From contig JANBQC010000147.1 in the NCBI GenBank assembly GCA_027576995.1, forward strand, positions 1-51,447: a stretch of DNA of 51,447 bases, in the 5' to 3' direction. Source of the DNA: Dimargaris cristalligena (taxonomy: Eukaryota > Kickxellomycota > Dimargaritomycetes > Dimargaritales > Dimargaritaceae). The notes under the pieces were generated by a model, which made no database searches, had not been told where the DNA came from, and saw nothing but the letters and a program-made list of their open reading frames with translations. How positions within the stretch are numbered: position 1 is the first letter of the stretch; every line of letters begins with the position of its first letter. This document shows, one piece after another, positions 11,141 to 21,279 of the stretch. Both the position numbers and the translations under genes were made by a program.

Positions 11141-11842
11141 TTACTGCAAAGCCTGGGATTCCCGGCGGAACACGCTCTTGGCGGGTTCGAGCCAATCCAC
11201 GAAATGCATTCCCTGGCCTTCCAAGATCGTTTCCTCAATCTGGCCGATAATAGTCCGCCACTCCGGGCCCTTGTCGAAAGCCGCACAGGCCACCGCCACC
11301 GTTTTCATGGCGTCCGACACCAGGGCATGGGCCTCGGGAAGGTGCTTAAAAGACCGGCGGGTTAACTGGTGCATACGGGCACTGTACAGGATCACGGCTT
11401 CCGGGTGGTTGTGCTTGATCCCGTAGACCAACGGGTACCGGGTTTGTAGGGTAGCATCGTCCATGAGTTGAAATTGGGTCGCGGAAGGAATGGTGGATAC
11501 AATTTGACCCAGGCCTTCGAGGGGATTGTATACACTGGCTGGGACCAGGGCCTTGAGATCCGGGTAGCGCAGGCGTCCGAAAAAGCCGGTCAGGATATGG
11601 TTCAGTTGGTCGCTCGGACTGATACACATGAAGGCGTTGAAATAGGTCATGGATCCAATCTTTGTCGGCCGGGCCTTGGTGGCTTCCGTCCCTTTGAGCA
11701 GATCCAGGAGAGGACGGCATTCTTCGCGGGGGAGATGGGCCGGGGTACTGACCAAGACGTTACCGCCCTGGTTGGGGAGGGCTGAAACGGTACAGCCAAG
11801 GCACGCAGCGGCGATGATGAGGTACGAAACCGAAAACTTCAT
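11141..11842 (-). CDS. small secreted protein, YPLxYxxKHxH family member B
   Basis: Single-exon frame of 233 residues. The start chosen is the ATG at 11842, because it places a textbook secretion signal at the very N-terminus (MKFSVS, hydrophobic core, likely cut after TVSA at residue 21). An in-frame start at 11875 would add eleven polar residues before it. Mature residues C42 and C73 resemble the Cys pair of the paralogue at 6840-7610, and YPLVYGIKHNH near residue 135 matches its motif; a third mature cysteine lies in the C-terminal half. Overall identity is low outside these blocks, so the duplication is old or the pair evolves fast. No known family is recognised; an extracellular or cell-wall role is inferred from the signal alone. 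Confidence 0.8.
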   Translation of the reverse strand: MKFSVSYLIIAAACLGCTVSALPNQGGNVLVSTPAHLPREECRPLLDLLKGTEATKARPTKIGSMTYFNAFMCISPSDQLNHILTGFFGRLRYPDLKALVPASVYNPLEGLGQIVSTIPSATQFQLMDDATLQTRYPLVYGIKHNHPEAVILYSARMHQLTRRSFKHLPEAHALVSDAMKTVAVACAAFDKGPEWRTIIGQIEETILEGQGMHFVDWLEPAKSVFRRESQALQ

Positions 11843-12044
11843 GGTGGTAAGGCAATTTAGGTAGCGGGTGGGCAAGTGAAAGAATGGTAGTGGGGAAGGA
11901 AGGTGGTGGCCAGTCGTTCAAAGGATAATAATCAATGTCCAAATATCACAGGATCTAGATTAAGCTGGAGGAAAAGCGGGGATGATTAACGGATGGGATG
12001 TGGGAGTTAGTTGAGGTATTTTGAACGAGAGCAAACAGGCCATC

Positions 12045-12055
12045 TTTATATATAT
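12045..12055 (-). promoter_or_regulatory. TATA-like element upstream of secreted protein B
   Basis: TTTATATATAT on the + strand, about 205 bases upstream of the ATG at 11842. In the direction of the gene it is preceded by CCTTGGGCTTTGG and followed by a pyrimidine-rich leader. The arrangement parallels that of secreted protein A. Confidence 0.4.
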
Positions 12056-14522
12056 CCAAAGCCCAAGGGGATTAGGCCAATTTAGAGCGTCAGCAAAATC
12101 TTATTTGAGTGTGGGTATGGTTAGGTGCTGGAAGAAAAGGAGGCTGGGAACTAGTGGCTGACCTTTGATCGATTCGTATAATGTTGGGGAGTTTTATTAA
12201 TTTAATAAAAGTCATAATAATTAGGCATGCCAGGGCAGTGGGATAGGGGTGGTGGCCTTACTAAAGTATCAGAGGGGAGCACATGGAAGCGGAAACGAAT
12301 TTCCGAATGCACATCGTACAGCCCATTATAGGTCCACGGTGAGCCAATTGGCGCCTCTGCAAAATGGAAAATGCCTTATTTGGCCATGCAGAAATGAAAA
12401 GCTAAAACAGAGTTGGTGGTACCGTAAGATTGGTGATACCCAAGGTAAAACTGGCAGGTCTTCTTTTAGCACTATTGAACCAGCCCTCTTTTCATCATTA
12501 TTATTATATTTAAGGAACCGCCTAGCTTAAGCACTATGGCTAGGTGATCCCTTTAGCTGCTTTGGTTTAGGGGCGTTAATGGTACAACATCAATAGTACA
12601 GGAAGCTCTTCCAGGTCTAGATTGAGTGCAGCCCATCCCAAGCTAGTGTCCATGAACCGAAATAGACACTGCGGGACCGTTTTGGCAAGTCGAATTCGGG
12701 GTGTGGAATCTAAGTTCTTTCCCATTAGCTACACGGTATGTGCCGTCGGCTGAGAAATAATCCAGCTAGTGGACGACTTTAGCCTTAATCGTTGCCGTAA
12801 GTAAATGTAATTATAACTAGCGCGACAGCTGAAATATAGTCTACTTCCACTGATCCCCCACTACCATCAGATCAATGCCTTTTTATCCCTTCCCCCCAGA
12901 TAAAATGGCTTTACAGCGTAAAGCTGCTGGGTAAAAGTCCACATTTACCCCCCCCCCGCCTCGTATATTTATAAGTATATGGGGTACTGTACCGTCCTTC
13001 CCTTATGTCTATTTTTGCAAATTAATTTGGCATAGTTTGGGAAGGGCACATGTAAACGGCACCCCCCATTTTATTGTACATGTAGGACCGACCCTACAGT
13101 ATTCTGGAACCCACTGGTTCCTGAGTAGGGCAAGCGTATCACAACACTACACCGCAACGGTCTTCCCATTTTACCCTACCGACAACTACACCAGCTTCCA
13201 CAACTACTAATACTTACCCAATTCACCTAGTCATTGACGACCATCACTATGGTTATCAGTGATAACTGGGCCCAAAGTGCCACCCAAGATGGATCCCATT
13301 GATAGTACCCTTACATGAGGGCAATGGTAATCGCCCTTTATTTATTTTAAAAAAAATGTGGATTAAGCGACGCGTAGCCAAACCCATTAACCCTTCACTT
13401 CTAGTATCTACTTTGCATGATACTGTAAACATCGACACCATTTTACTTATGATACTTATTACGCAAAGAGTAGGTCATAATCGATATAATAATCCAGATG
13501 GTTCCATATGCACGGCATTTTGTAATTCATTGAAGGTGACCACGCTCTTCAAAAATTCGCCTTCCAGTGCCCGTAAAGGCACGACCCTTTTCCATGTGAC
13601 GAATAGTTTTGGGGTGACTTAAGATCCTGAAATCGTAAGTCAGGGACTATTATAAGTACCCCCTACATCCACACTGCGCTAGTTATCGACAGCAATTAAC
13701 ATGCCAAGATTTCAAAGACCGGCTGAATCAAGTCTCCGTCCTAATTGAGGCCGAGAAGATATGTAATATAATTAATTATTTCGATAATATACCAACCATA
13801 GTTATCTCGGCTGGAAAAGAGGTATAATAACCCCGCTTAATTTAACCGAGTTCCCGGATATTCATTACAGTAGAAAATTGACCTTCCATACAGTACTATG
13901 GTAATATGTAGCCAGGCATTCATTAAATTTTCCACAGTAAGCCGGAATATGGTCCTGCAATTAAAATGGGCGACCCCGACAACCTTTTCCTCCTTCATTC
14001 ATAGCAATAATAACATTTAATAGAAAAAAACGTAACCTATCCGTATAGATTTCATACAATACGATATTTAGGTAAGAAACAATGTAAATAAATTAAAAAT
14101 ATAAGAGTACTGATACAGGGCAATGGCCTAATAGGAGTTAGGATAAGTATTTAAAAAAGATGGCGAAGTATGGAAAGGAATGGGGTGGAACGCGGGACAG
14201 ACAAGCTGTAAACCCGTGTCATTATGAAAAATAAGGAGCAACATGGCCAATGTCATGATACTAGAAGTAAACCCCGTATACGTATGTAACCAGGGCAAAT
14301 TGATGGGTAAAAGAGGAGGGGGGTGGGGGGGGGTTATATATATATATATGTGGGTGTGAATAGCTTTCTGGAAGAACTCAAATAAAATGAATAAAATTAG
14401 ATAAACAATATGATATAGTTAGTGGCGTGAAGAAATTGGGGGTCATTGGAAGGGTGGGGTAGGTATAATCAATGAAGGAGAGGGGGGAGGCGGCGTGAAA
14501 AAATCAAATGAAATGTAGAGCA
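12056..14522. other. gene-free stretch
   Basis: No gene is supported in these 2.5 kb. Frames are at most about 107 codons and not protein-like. A C run lies near 12950 and a purine-rich segment followed by (TA)n at about 14310-14350, close to the 3' end of the coiled-coil gene. Confidence 0.45.
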
Positions 14523-17309
14523 TTACGTCGGAACTTGGGGAGAATCTCCGTTATAGAGGAGCGTTTCCAGCCAGTACATGAAAATATCGGCGGTGCGAGC
14601 TCGTTTGACATGAGCCCCGCCGCGGAGGCGGGTGGACATGGGTGGAGGGTCAGGAATGAGCAGGCGAATGGGCTCGGCCAGCGGGTCCTTGGCGGAGGGG
14701 TAGTGTTCCCAGGGGCGCAGGTCGGCGGGCGAGTGGACCGATTCAGGAACCGCCGCCTGATACTCGGACCCGTAGGGAGAGGGACGAACACTGCCGCTGC
14801 CCAGGTGGGGCGACTGGTGCTGCTGGTGGTTCCCCCCCGTCGCGGCCCGCAGGGGTTCGCGATCGAGATTGACGTGGTTGGTGAAGAGCACCGTGAGAAA
14901 CCCGAGGAAGTAAACCACCAGGGTGTAAATCACCAACGTGGTGATCTGACAAGTGGTAATGTTGCGGCCGGGGCTGTCCGTCGATTTGGCGACAGAATGG
15001 TTCACCGAGGACGGTGCCTTAATAAACGATGCCGTGGATTCTTCCAGGTCACCACCCTCAGGTGCCGTAGACGCTTCGGCCGTACTCGTGTTCCGGGGGG
15101 AGGCCATCTTACGGCGGCGGAGGGTATCCCGGAAAGCAGCTGAGTTGAGCCGGGGCGAGGGTCGCGGGGTGCGCTCGTCTTCGTTATCAGCGGCGAAGAT
15201 GCTGCGGTTAGCGATGGTTTCTTGGGAGTACTCCAAGACCAGTTGGAACAGTCCGTTGCTCAGGTGGTCGGCGCTAACGTGTTGGCCAGAGCGGCGCAGG
15301 GTGGAGACCAACTGGCCAACGCCTCGCATGAGCGATCGAATATCGAGGCCCTGGGTATCGATAAGGGTGGGGGCATCCACTCCCGCCGCCCGACACTGGG
15401 TTCCCGCCTCCGACGTCGCGGCCGAATTATCCGCCGGGGTAGCGGATACTGTCGCATCGGCCACCGGGATTTGGCGTTGAAGCGCGTGGAGCCAACGCCG
15501 CATGGTTTCAATATCGTTTTGGTGGGCCTCCCGAGTATCCTGGAGGTCCTGTTTAACGGCTTGGTAGTGGGCCATGGCAGCGGCCAGCTGTTCGCGGAAT
15601 TGTTGCTTCTCCTGAACTAATTTCGCCACCATAACGGGCTCGGGCAGTCGGGATATGGCGGGGTCGGTTTGGACTCCCTGGTGGCGGATGGCTCCCCGAC
15701 GGGAACGGTTGGGCGACCGGGTGGTATGCGAGTGGACATCACCGTACGAACCGACCCCGTCTATATCTTCGCCGGGGTGGAGATTCATGAGGTGGGTGCT
15801 GGCCGCCAGTTCTTGGTGGAGCGAGAGGTTCTGATTGATACCGTCAGTCGAAGGGACGGAGGCGCTAGCCCGGCCTGCTGCCCCTTGGGAGAGGGTCATG
15901 TATTGCAAGTCGGCGGTCAAGCGGTCCACTTCTTCGGTGAGAGCCTGGTTCCGGGCCTCTAGGATCTCGACGTTGCCTTGGACAGTGGCGTTAAACTGCA
16001 TCTGAAGAGTCAGTTGGTGGACTTGGTTCTCCAGTTCAATCTTATTCTTGGCAACCTCTTGCAGTTCAGTCTGGGTGGCTTCGTGCTGCCGGGCCGAGGC
16101 CTCGTACTCCTCCTGCTTGACATCGAATTCCTCTTTGATGGTATTGAATGCCACGCATTTGGCCTCGAAATCCCGCTTCAGACTATTGTGTTCGGCCTGA
16201 AGATGAAAGACCCGCCGGGTCAGTTTGGCAATTTCGGTCTCCATTTGGCCAATCTGCTCGGTCTTCTTGCGGTCCTTATTAGACAGGTCCTTGAGTTCAC
16301 GCTGGCGCATCAAGAGTTCGGATTTGATTTCATCCAGCTTCAGCTGAATGGAGTGAACGTGGGCCTCGTGGACTTGGGCCTCCCGCTCGATTTTGCGATC
16401 GTAAATAGCCTTGTGCTTCTTGAGCTCCTCCTTGTGCCGGTTCAACATAGCCTCACTCAGGGCATTGTTTTCGGCCACCATGGACTGTTCCCGAAAGCGG
16501 TAGAATGACTCCTGGTCCAGAGCGTCCAGCACACTCTGGGGCGGGCTGACCGAGCGGAAATGATTCAGAGGGGGGCGACCACCTTCGATTTCGCTGGGGC
16601 TAAACGTCTCCGATAGACGGCGGCTAGAGAAGGAATTCTCCGGCGAGAAGGAAAGGCGGGACCGGCGGCGGTGGCCAGGGGTCTGGAACCCGGAGGCCTT
16701 GCCAAACATGCTATCTTCGAAGACTTGGGAGAGGTGGGTGAACGAATGGTCGGTCTTGAGGCCGAGGGGAGATGCGGGGCCGTCGAGTTCGGGGATTTCA
16801 TCGTCAGAAGGGGTGCTCACGGTAACGGGGCGACGAAGGGTAGCGCGGACCGCCTTCTTGGACGACGGGGCCGTAAGCACCTGAGCAGTGCGGGGGCGGG
16901 AGGCAAAGGGAGAGAACTTGGCGGACTTTGGGGCAGGGTTCGGGTCGCTGGGTTCGGTGGGGGTTGGGGAAGCGTCAGGTGCCTCAGTGGGCTGCGGGGT
17001 GGCGGCTGGCCCTTGAGTCGACAGCTCCTTTATAAGTTTTTGGATTTCGTCTAAAGTGATGGGTTGGTCGGGTTGGCTGGCCACATGTATGCCCAGCATG
17101 GTCATAAAAAAGGCTGGAAAGATGGGGGCTTGGTTTTCCCGCTCTGCCTTGTCAAGCAGGGCCGAGAAGTCGCTGACCTTCATTTGCATCTGGTTGGAGG
17201 GCCAGAGGGGCAGAATGTGGTTGGTTAAGGTCGAATAGTCCACTGAGGCGGTAGGGCGGACCGAATCAGTTGGGTCCGAAGGAGCGACCCCGTCGGAAAC
17301 GTCCGGCAT
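14523..17309 (-). CDS. coiled-coil single-pass membrane protein with KASH-like C-terminus
   Basis: Single-exon frame of 928 residues. Order of parts: residues about 20-105, a compact helical-looking N-terminal region; about 105-275, Ser/Pro-rich and probably disordered; about 276-475 and 560-615, heptad-rich coiled coils; about 650-700, another helical stretch (RSLMRGVGQLVSTLRR); 789-809, one strongly hydrophobic membrane segment; then a tail of about 119 residues. The last residues read LLYNGDSPQVPT. Animal KASH peptides end in an xYxNG-PPPT-like form and plant KASH proteins end in VPT, so the terminal pattern fits a peptide that docks into a SUN-domain trimer across the nuclear envelope. 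Coiled coils before the membrane segment also fit a LINC-complex linker. The tail is longer than in most KASH proteins, so this is an inference; a golgin-like or other tail-anchored coiled-coil protein is the alternative. The start is the first ATG of the frame. Confidence 0.8.
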   Translation of the reverse strand: MPDVSDGVAPSDPTDSVRPTASVDYSTLTNHILPLWPSNQMQMKVSDFSALLDKAERENQAPIFPAFFMTMLGIHVASQPDQPITLDEIQKLIKELSTQGPAATPQPTEAPDASPTPTEPSDPNPAPKSAKFSPFASRPRTAQVLTAPSSKKAVRATLRRPVTVSTPSDDEIPELDGPASPLGLKTDHSFTHLSQVFEDSMFGKASGFQTPGHRRRSRLSFSPENSFSSRRLSETFSPSEIEGGRPPLNHFRSVSPPQSVLDALDQESFYRFREQSMVAENNALSEAMLNRHKEELKKHKAIYDRKIEREAQVHEAHVHSIQLKLDEIKSELLMRQRELKDLSNKDRKKTEQIGQMETEIAKLTRRVFHLQAEHNSLKRDFEAKCVAFNTIKEEFDVKQEEYEASARQHEATQTELQEVAKNKIELENQVHQLTLQMQFNATVQGNVEILEARNQALTEEVDRLTADLQYMTLSQGAAGRASASVPSTDGINQNLSLHQELAASTHLMNLHPGEDIDGVGSYGDVHSHTTRSPNRSRRGAIRHQGVQTDPAISRLPEPVMVAKLVQEKQQFREQLAAAMAHYQAVKQDLQDTREAHQNDIETMRRWLHALQRQIPVADATVSATPADNSAATSEAGTQCRAAGVDAPTLIDTQGLDIRSLMRGVGQLVSTLRRSGQHVSADHLSNGLFQLVLEYSQETIANRSIFAADNEDERTPRPSPRLNSAAFRDTLRRRKMASPRNTSTAEASTAPEGGDLEESTASFIKAPSSVNHSVAKSTDSPGRNITTCQITTLVIYTLVVYFLGFLTVLFTNHVNLDREPLRAATGGNHQQHQSPHLGSGSVRPSPYGSEYQAAVPESVHSPADLRPWEHYPSAKDPLAEPIRLLIPDPPPMSTRLRGGAHVKRARTADIFMYWLETLLYNGDSPQVPT

Positions 17310-18828
17310 AGTGGTTCGAAAAGAGGGTTTGGTACGGTAGGGTTGACGGGTGGCCAGGTACCTTGCAAGGTACTAACTGCTACTAGGGCGGCGGGCTAGA
17401 TACGACAACGGTGGTTAAGTAAGAAGACAACAAGTGAAACAATGCTGGAGTTAGGCGGACTCCCAAAGTAAAAAAGCGGATAGGGGGGAAGGAACAAGCA
17501 ACGGAATCAAAAAGTAGGGGAGATGGGCTGAAAAAGGACGGGTGGGCTGAACAGAGTGTATGCAAGAAGGGGCTGACCATTAGATAGTCTATTCGGGGTT
17601 TAGGTGCATCTATGCACAGAACGGGCCCGCCATTGTTGTCTTTTCTTTAGCTCGAGGCCTGGTGGGACACCTTTATTACTATTCATTCTGCTGTTTTGCT
17701 TTGGGGACTCGCTACGGCGATCTATTTGGGGCTCCGCAAGTCGAATGGGGTGAGCGAGATAAGAGTCACGTGGGCCGACGTCGCTAGGGCTATTTCCAAA
17801 TTCCGATCGACGGCTGTCGAGTAGTACAGTTAAGTTGGTTGCTCCTTCTCGCTGCCCTCGCGAGGTGGCGGCCCTGGACTGTTTAGTTAATTTGGCCCAG
17901 TCGCTAGATTAATTCCTCGGTAGGCGCCTGTCAAGTACGACTGCACTGCTCCGCCATTCCACTGGGAAAATATGCAATCCACCCAAGGGCCCCTTTTATT
18001 CGCCGTTCGTTGCATCCTAAATGACCCCATCCGCCAGCGCCTTTGCTAAGGGTATTCAGCATCCACAACATCGCTGCACCATTACTTCACATGCCTTTAT
18101 CGAATGCTCCCCAGTCGCCTTTATCGGCCGGATCAATTGGAGTACTAAATGACCAAACTGCTGCGATTGCCAACTAATTACGCCGCCTGCCTACACTAGT
18201 TTTCATTCGCGCTAAAGTAATTTCCCAGGGTGAGGTGTATAATAATGCAAAGGGTCATCTTCAGAGCAGTGCGCTACATTCCCATTTAAGCCTAATAAGG
18301 GGTTCCCCCGTCGGTAGAGATTTGGAAACGCCATGCTCCAACACCGGCTCTGGCTACCCCATACATTGAATACCGTGGGCAATCCCCATTTATCACCCAA
18401 TATAGCCATTATCTAAATGGCCCATCGCCCATCCACCCGGACATATCCCAAAGCACGGCAATTGCCTCCAGAAATACAATAGCTGCCTCGACAACAGAAT
18501 CGACTCAATCCGCCTAGCGGGACTAAACCATCCCGATGGTTCGATAACGCAGATTAAATCCGTAATTTTGGCGCATCAGCCAGTCCCCCGGGCTTGGTGA
18601 GTCACCTCCGTTTTTTAATGCGAAAAGCACTGTTAAAGCACTCGATTTCACCTACTGGCATACCCCTCCTTGCCCTTCTTCCTATATCCTTATATTTTTT
18701 CACGTCCCGTCTATTCAATCCCGACACTTGTTTTCCTACTCATCTCGTCTGCCACCACCCTCTCTCTCCTCCCATAACCCCTTATATATATATATCCTTC
18801 TTTAAACGGCCGCTCGCTTCGTGTGATC
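17310..18828. other. divergent intergenic region between the coiled-coil gene and GlnRS
   Basis: The promoters of both neighbours should lie here. A CACGTG palindrome is at 17767-17772. The last 200 bases before GlnRS are pyrimidine-rich on the + strand and include a TATATATATATA run at 18783-18794, about 35 bases before the ATG. An 80-codon frame here is not protein-like and is treated as leader. Confidence 0.45.
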
Positions 18829-21279
18829 ATGGATGATCTCGTAGTTCTGTTTACCACCATCGGTCTATCCGAGCAAAAGGCCCAGGAGACCGCCAAAAAC
18901 AAAAAATTGGCCCCTGCTCTGGCCTCGACCATCCGGGCCTCGGGTCTTACTGATGGTATTCCCGACAGTACCGGCAAGCTCCTGTACCGCCTAGCTTCGA
19001 CCGTCACCCCTAAGGCCAGCGCCCACTTGGAAGCCCTGGCCCAGACCATTGGCCAAGGGCAGCTCGCCAGCAACGAACAAGTGGATGCGGCCATCAAATA
19101 CTGCGAGGCCCAGGCTGATCCCCTGGCCGACCGGTCCGCCTTTGACCGGGCCTGCGGCATTGGTGTTACCGTGACCGACGCTGAAATCGAAAATGCCATC
19201 CGGACCTATTTCGAAACCAACCAGGAGCGACTCGTGAAGGACCGGTACCGGGCCCTGGGCCCCCTCCTGGGTGGTCTCAAGAAAGTGGACGCTCTTAAAT
19301 GGGCCTCGCCGGCTAAGGTCAAGGCCGAATTCGACGCGCAGGTACTGGCCACCATCGGCCCCAAGGACGAACGGGACGAAGTGGTCAAGACCAAGGGCAA
19401 AGAGGGCAAAAAGGGTGCGGCCGCTCCAGCCTCAAAGGGTAAAAATGGCCCAGCGGCCGAGTCGACCACCCCCGCGGCCAATCCTGACGCTATCTTCTTC
19501 GAAGGCGATATCTCCAAGCTACACCGGCCCGGCGGCAATCCCCAGGTCAACCCTCGGTTAATCGAAGAGCACCTGAAGGCCACCGGCGGTAAGGTCGTTA
19601 CCCGATTCCCGCCCGAACCCAACGGTTTCCTGCATATCGGTCACGCCAAGGCCATCAATGTCAATTTCGGCTTCGCCAAGGCCCACGACGGGGTCTGTTA
19701 CTTGCGGTACGATGACACCAACCCCGAGGCCGAGGAAGAACAGTACTTTACTTCCATCTTGGAGACCGTCAAGTGGCTGGGATTCACGCCTTTCCAGATC
19801 ACTTACTCGTCCGACAATTTCCAGCGCCTCTACGAATTGGCCATTGAGTTGATTAAACGGGATAAGGCCTACGTGTGCCACTGCACGGGCGAGGAAATTA
19901 AAGCCCACCGCGGTGGCGAAGCCAAGGGACCCCGCTCCGACTGTGTGCACCGCAGCCGCCCCATTGCTGAATCCTTGGCCGAGTTCCAGAAGATGAAGGA
20001 CGGCCGCTACGGCGAAGGCGAAGCAATTCTGCGCATGAAGATGAATATGCAGGACGGCAACCCCCAGTTCTGGGATCTGGTGGCCTACCGGGTTTTGAAC
20101 ACTCCCCACCACCGTACCGGCTCCAAGTGGTGCATCTACCCCACCTACGACTACACCCACTGTCTTTGTGACTCGTTCGAAAACATCACCCACTCGCTGT
20201 GCACGACCGAGTTCCGCCAGTCCCGCGAATCCTACTACTGGCTGTGCGATGCCCTGGAGGTCTACAAGCCGGTGCAGTGGGAATACGGTCGCCTGAATGT
20301 GACCAACACCGTGCTATCCAAGCGTAAGCTGCTGAAGCTAGTCCAAGCGGGACTGGTTTCCGGCTGGGACGATCCTCGCCTCTATACCTTGCCCGCTCTG
20401 CGCCGGCGCGGTGTCCCACCCCAGGCCATCAACCAATTTGTACGGGAGGTCGGTATTACCACCTCTACCTCCACCATCGAAGTGGAGCGTCTGGATAACC
20501 AAACTCGGGCCTATCTGGACGAACACGCCCCGCGCCTTATGGCCGTGGTCAAGCCCCTCCGGATCACGCTTACCAACGTACCCGCCGACCAGGTCACCCA
20601 ACTGACCCTCCCGTTCAAACCCCGCTGCCCCGCCATGGGCGAGCATACCGTCCCCTTCTCCCGGGACCTATTCATTGACGCCAGTGATTTCCGGATGGAA
20701 GACGCTCCGGACTACTTCCGCCTGGCCAAGGGCAAGACCGTGGGCCTGTTGCACGTGCCGCACCCCATCACCTGTGACGAGGTGGAATGCAACGAAGCCG
20801 GTGAGCCCGTTCACTTGCAGTGCCGTTACCTGACGGACCTCCCCGCGGGATTCAAGCCCAAGGCCTACATCCAGTGGGTCGCCAACTGCCCCACCGCCGG
20901 CTCGCCCGTGGCCATTGACGAACTGCGCGTGTATGATCGCCTCTTCCGTCACAACAATCCCCTGGATAAGAACGAAGTGCCCCAGGGCTGGTTGTCCGAT
21001 ATTGACACCAACAGCCTGCACCGCACCCAAGGCGCGCTAGTTGAAGTAGGCATTTGGGACGCCATCCGTCGGTGGGCCGAAACTACCCCGTCCCTGGACC
21101 TGGTGGAGAACCTGCGCTTCCAGTTTATCCGCATCGGCTACTTCGCCCTCGATAAAGATAGCCAACTGCCGGCGGAAGCGGCCCTCCAAAAGGCGGATCC
21201 CAAGGCTTGCGCTGAATCAGCTAAATTGGTGTTTAACCGGATTGTTACCCTTCGTGAAAGTGGTAAAAAGGAAGCTTAG
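18829..21279 (+). CDS. GLN4: glutaminyl-tRNA synthetase, cytosolic
   Basis: Charges tRNA-Gln with glutamine using ATP. 816 residues, no intron. Residues 1 to about 190 are the eukaryotic appended N-terminal domain; a Lys/Ala-rich linker follows at about 184-215. The class I catalytic core begins with TRFPPEPNGF and the HIGH motif at 269-272 (HIGH itself). The second class I motif, VLSKRK, is at 495-500. Between them are family stretches such as LRYDDTNPEAEEEQY and CIYPTYDYTHCLCDS. The C-terminal part (about 550-800) is the beta-barrel anticodon-binding region. The start chosen is the ATG at 18829; the frame extends two codons upstream only through a GTG. Codon use is strongly GC-biased, as expected of a highly expressed gene. 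Confidence 0.97.
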   Translation: MDDLVVLFTTIGLSEQKAQETAKNKKLAPALASTIRASGLTDGIPDSTGKLLYRLASTVTPKASAHLEALAQTIGQGQLASNEQVDAAIKYCEAQADPLADRSAFDRACGIGVTVTDAEIENAIRTYFETNQERLVKDRYRALGPLLGGLKKVDALKWASPAKVKAEFDAQVLATIGPKDERDEVVKTKGKEGKKGAAAPASKGKNGPAAESTTPAANPDAIFFEGDISKLHRPGGNPQVNPRLIEEHLKATGGKVVTRFPPEPNGFLHIGHAKAINVNFGFAKAHDGVCYLRYDDTNPEAEEEQYFTSILETVKWLGFTPFQITYSSDNFQRLYELAIELIKRDKAYVCHCTGEEIKAHRGGEAKGPRSDCVHRSRPIAESLAEFQKMKDGRYGEGEAILRMKMNMQDGNPQFWDLVAYRVLNTPHHRTGSKWCIYPTYDYTHCLCDSFENITHSLCTTEFRQSRESYYWLCDALEVYKPVQWEYGRLNVTNTVLSKRKLLKLVQAGLVSGWDDPRLYTLPALRRRGVPPQAINQFVREVGITTSTSTIEVERLDNQTRAYLDEHAPRLMAVVKPLRITLTNVPADQVTQLTLPFKPRCPAMGEHTVPFSRDLFIDASDFRMEDAPDYFRLAKGKTVGLLHVPHPITCDEVECNEAGEPVHLQCRYLTDLPAGFKPKAYIQWVANCPTAGSPVAIDELRVYDRLFRHNNPLDKNEVPQGWLSDIDTNSLHRTQGALVEVGIWDAIRRWAETTPSLDLVENLRFQFIRIGYFALDKDSQLPAEAALQKADPKACAESAKLVFNRIVTLRESGKKEA

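Noticed and set aside
11175..11200. tRNA B-box-like GGGTTCGAGCC
   Set aside because: It lies inside the secreted protein B coding region, with no A box or cloverleaf at the right distance. No tRNA gene was found in the window.
11843..11875. Start of secreted protein B at 11875
   Set aside because: It would place eleven polar residues before the hydrophobic signal core. The ATG at 11842 gives a standard signal peptide.
14508..16508. Several + strand frames of 97-211 codons opposite the coiled-coil gene
   Set aside because: They overlap a 928-residue minus-strand frame with coiled coils and a membrane segment, and have no coherent features of their own.
18823..18828. GlnRS start at a GTG two codons upstream
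   Set aside because: An ATG at 18829 directly follows and gives a usual N-terminus (MDDLVVLF).
19558..20193. 211-codon antisense frame over the GlnRS gene
   Set aside because: Shadow of the GC-biased codons of GlnRS; no recognisable protein.
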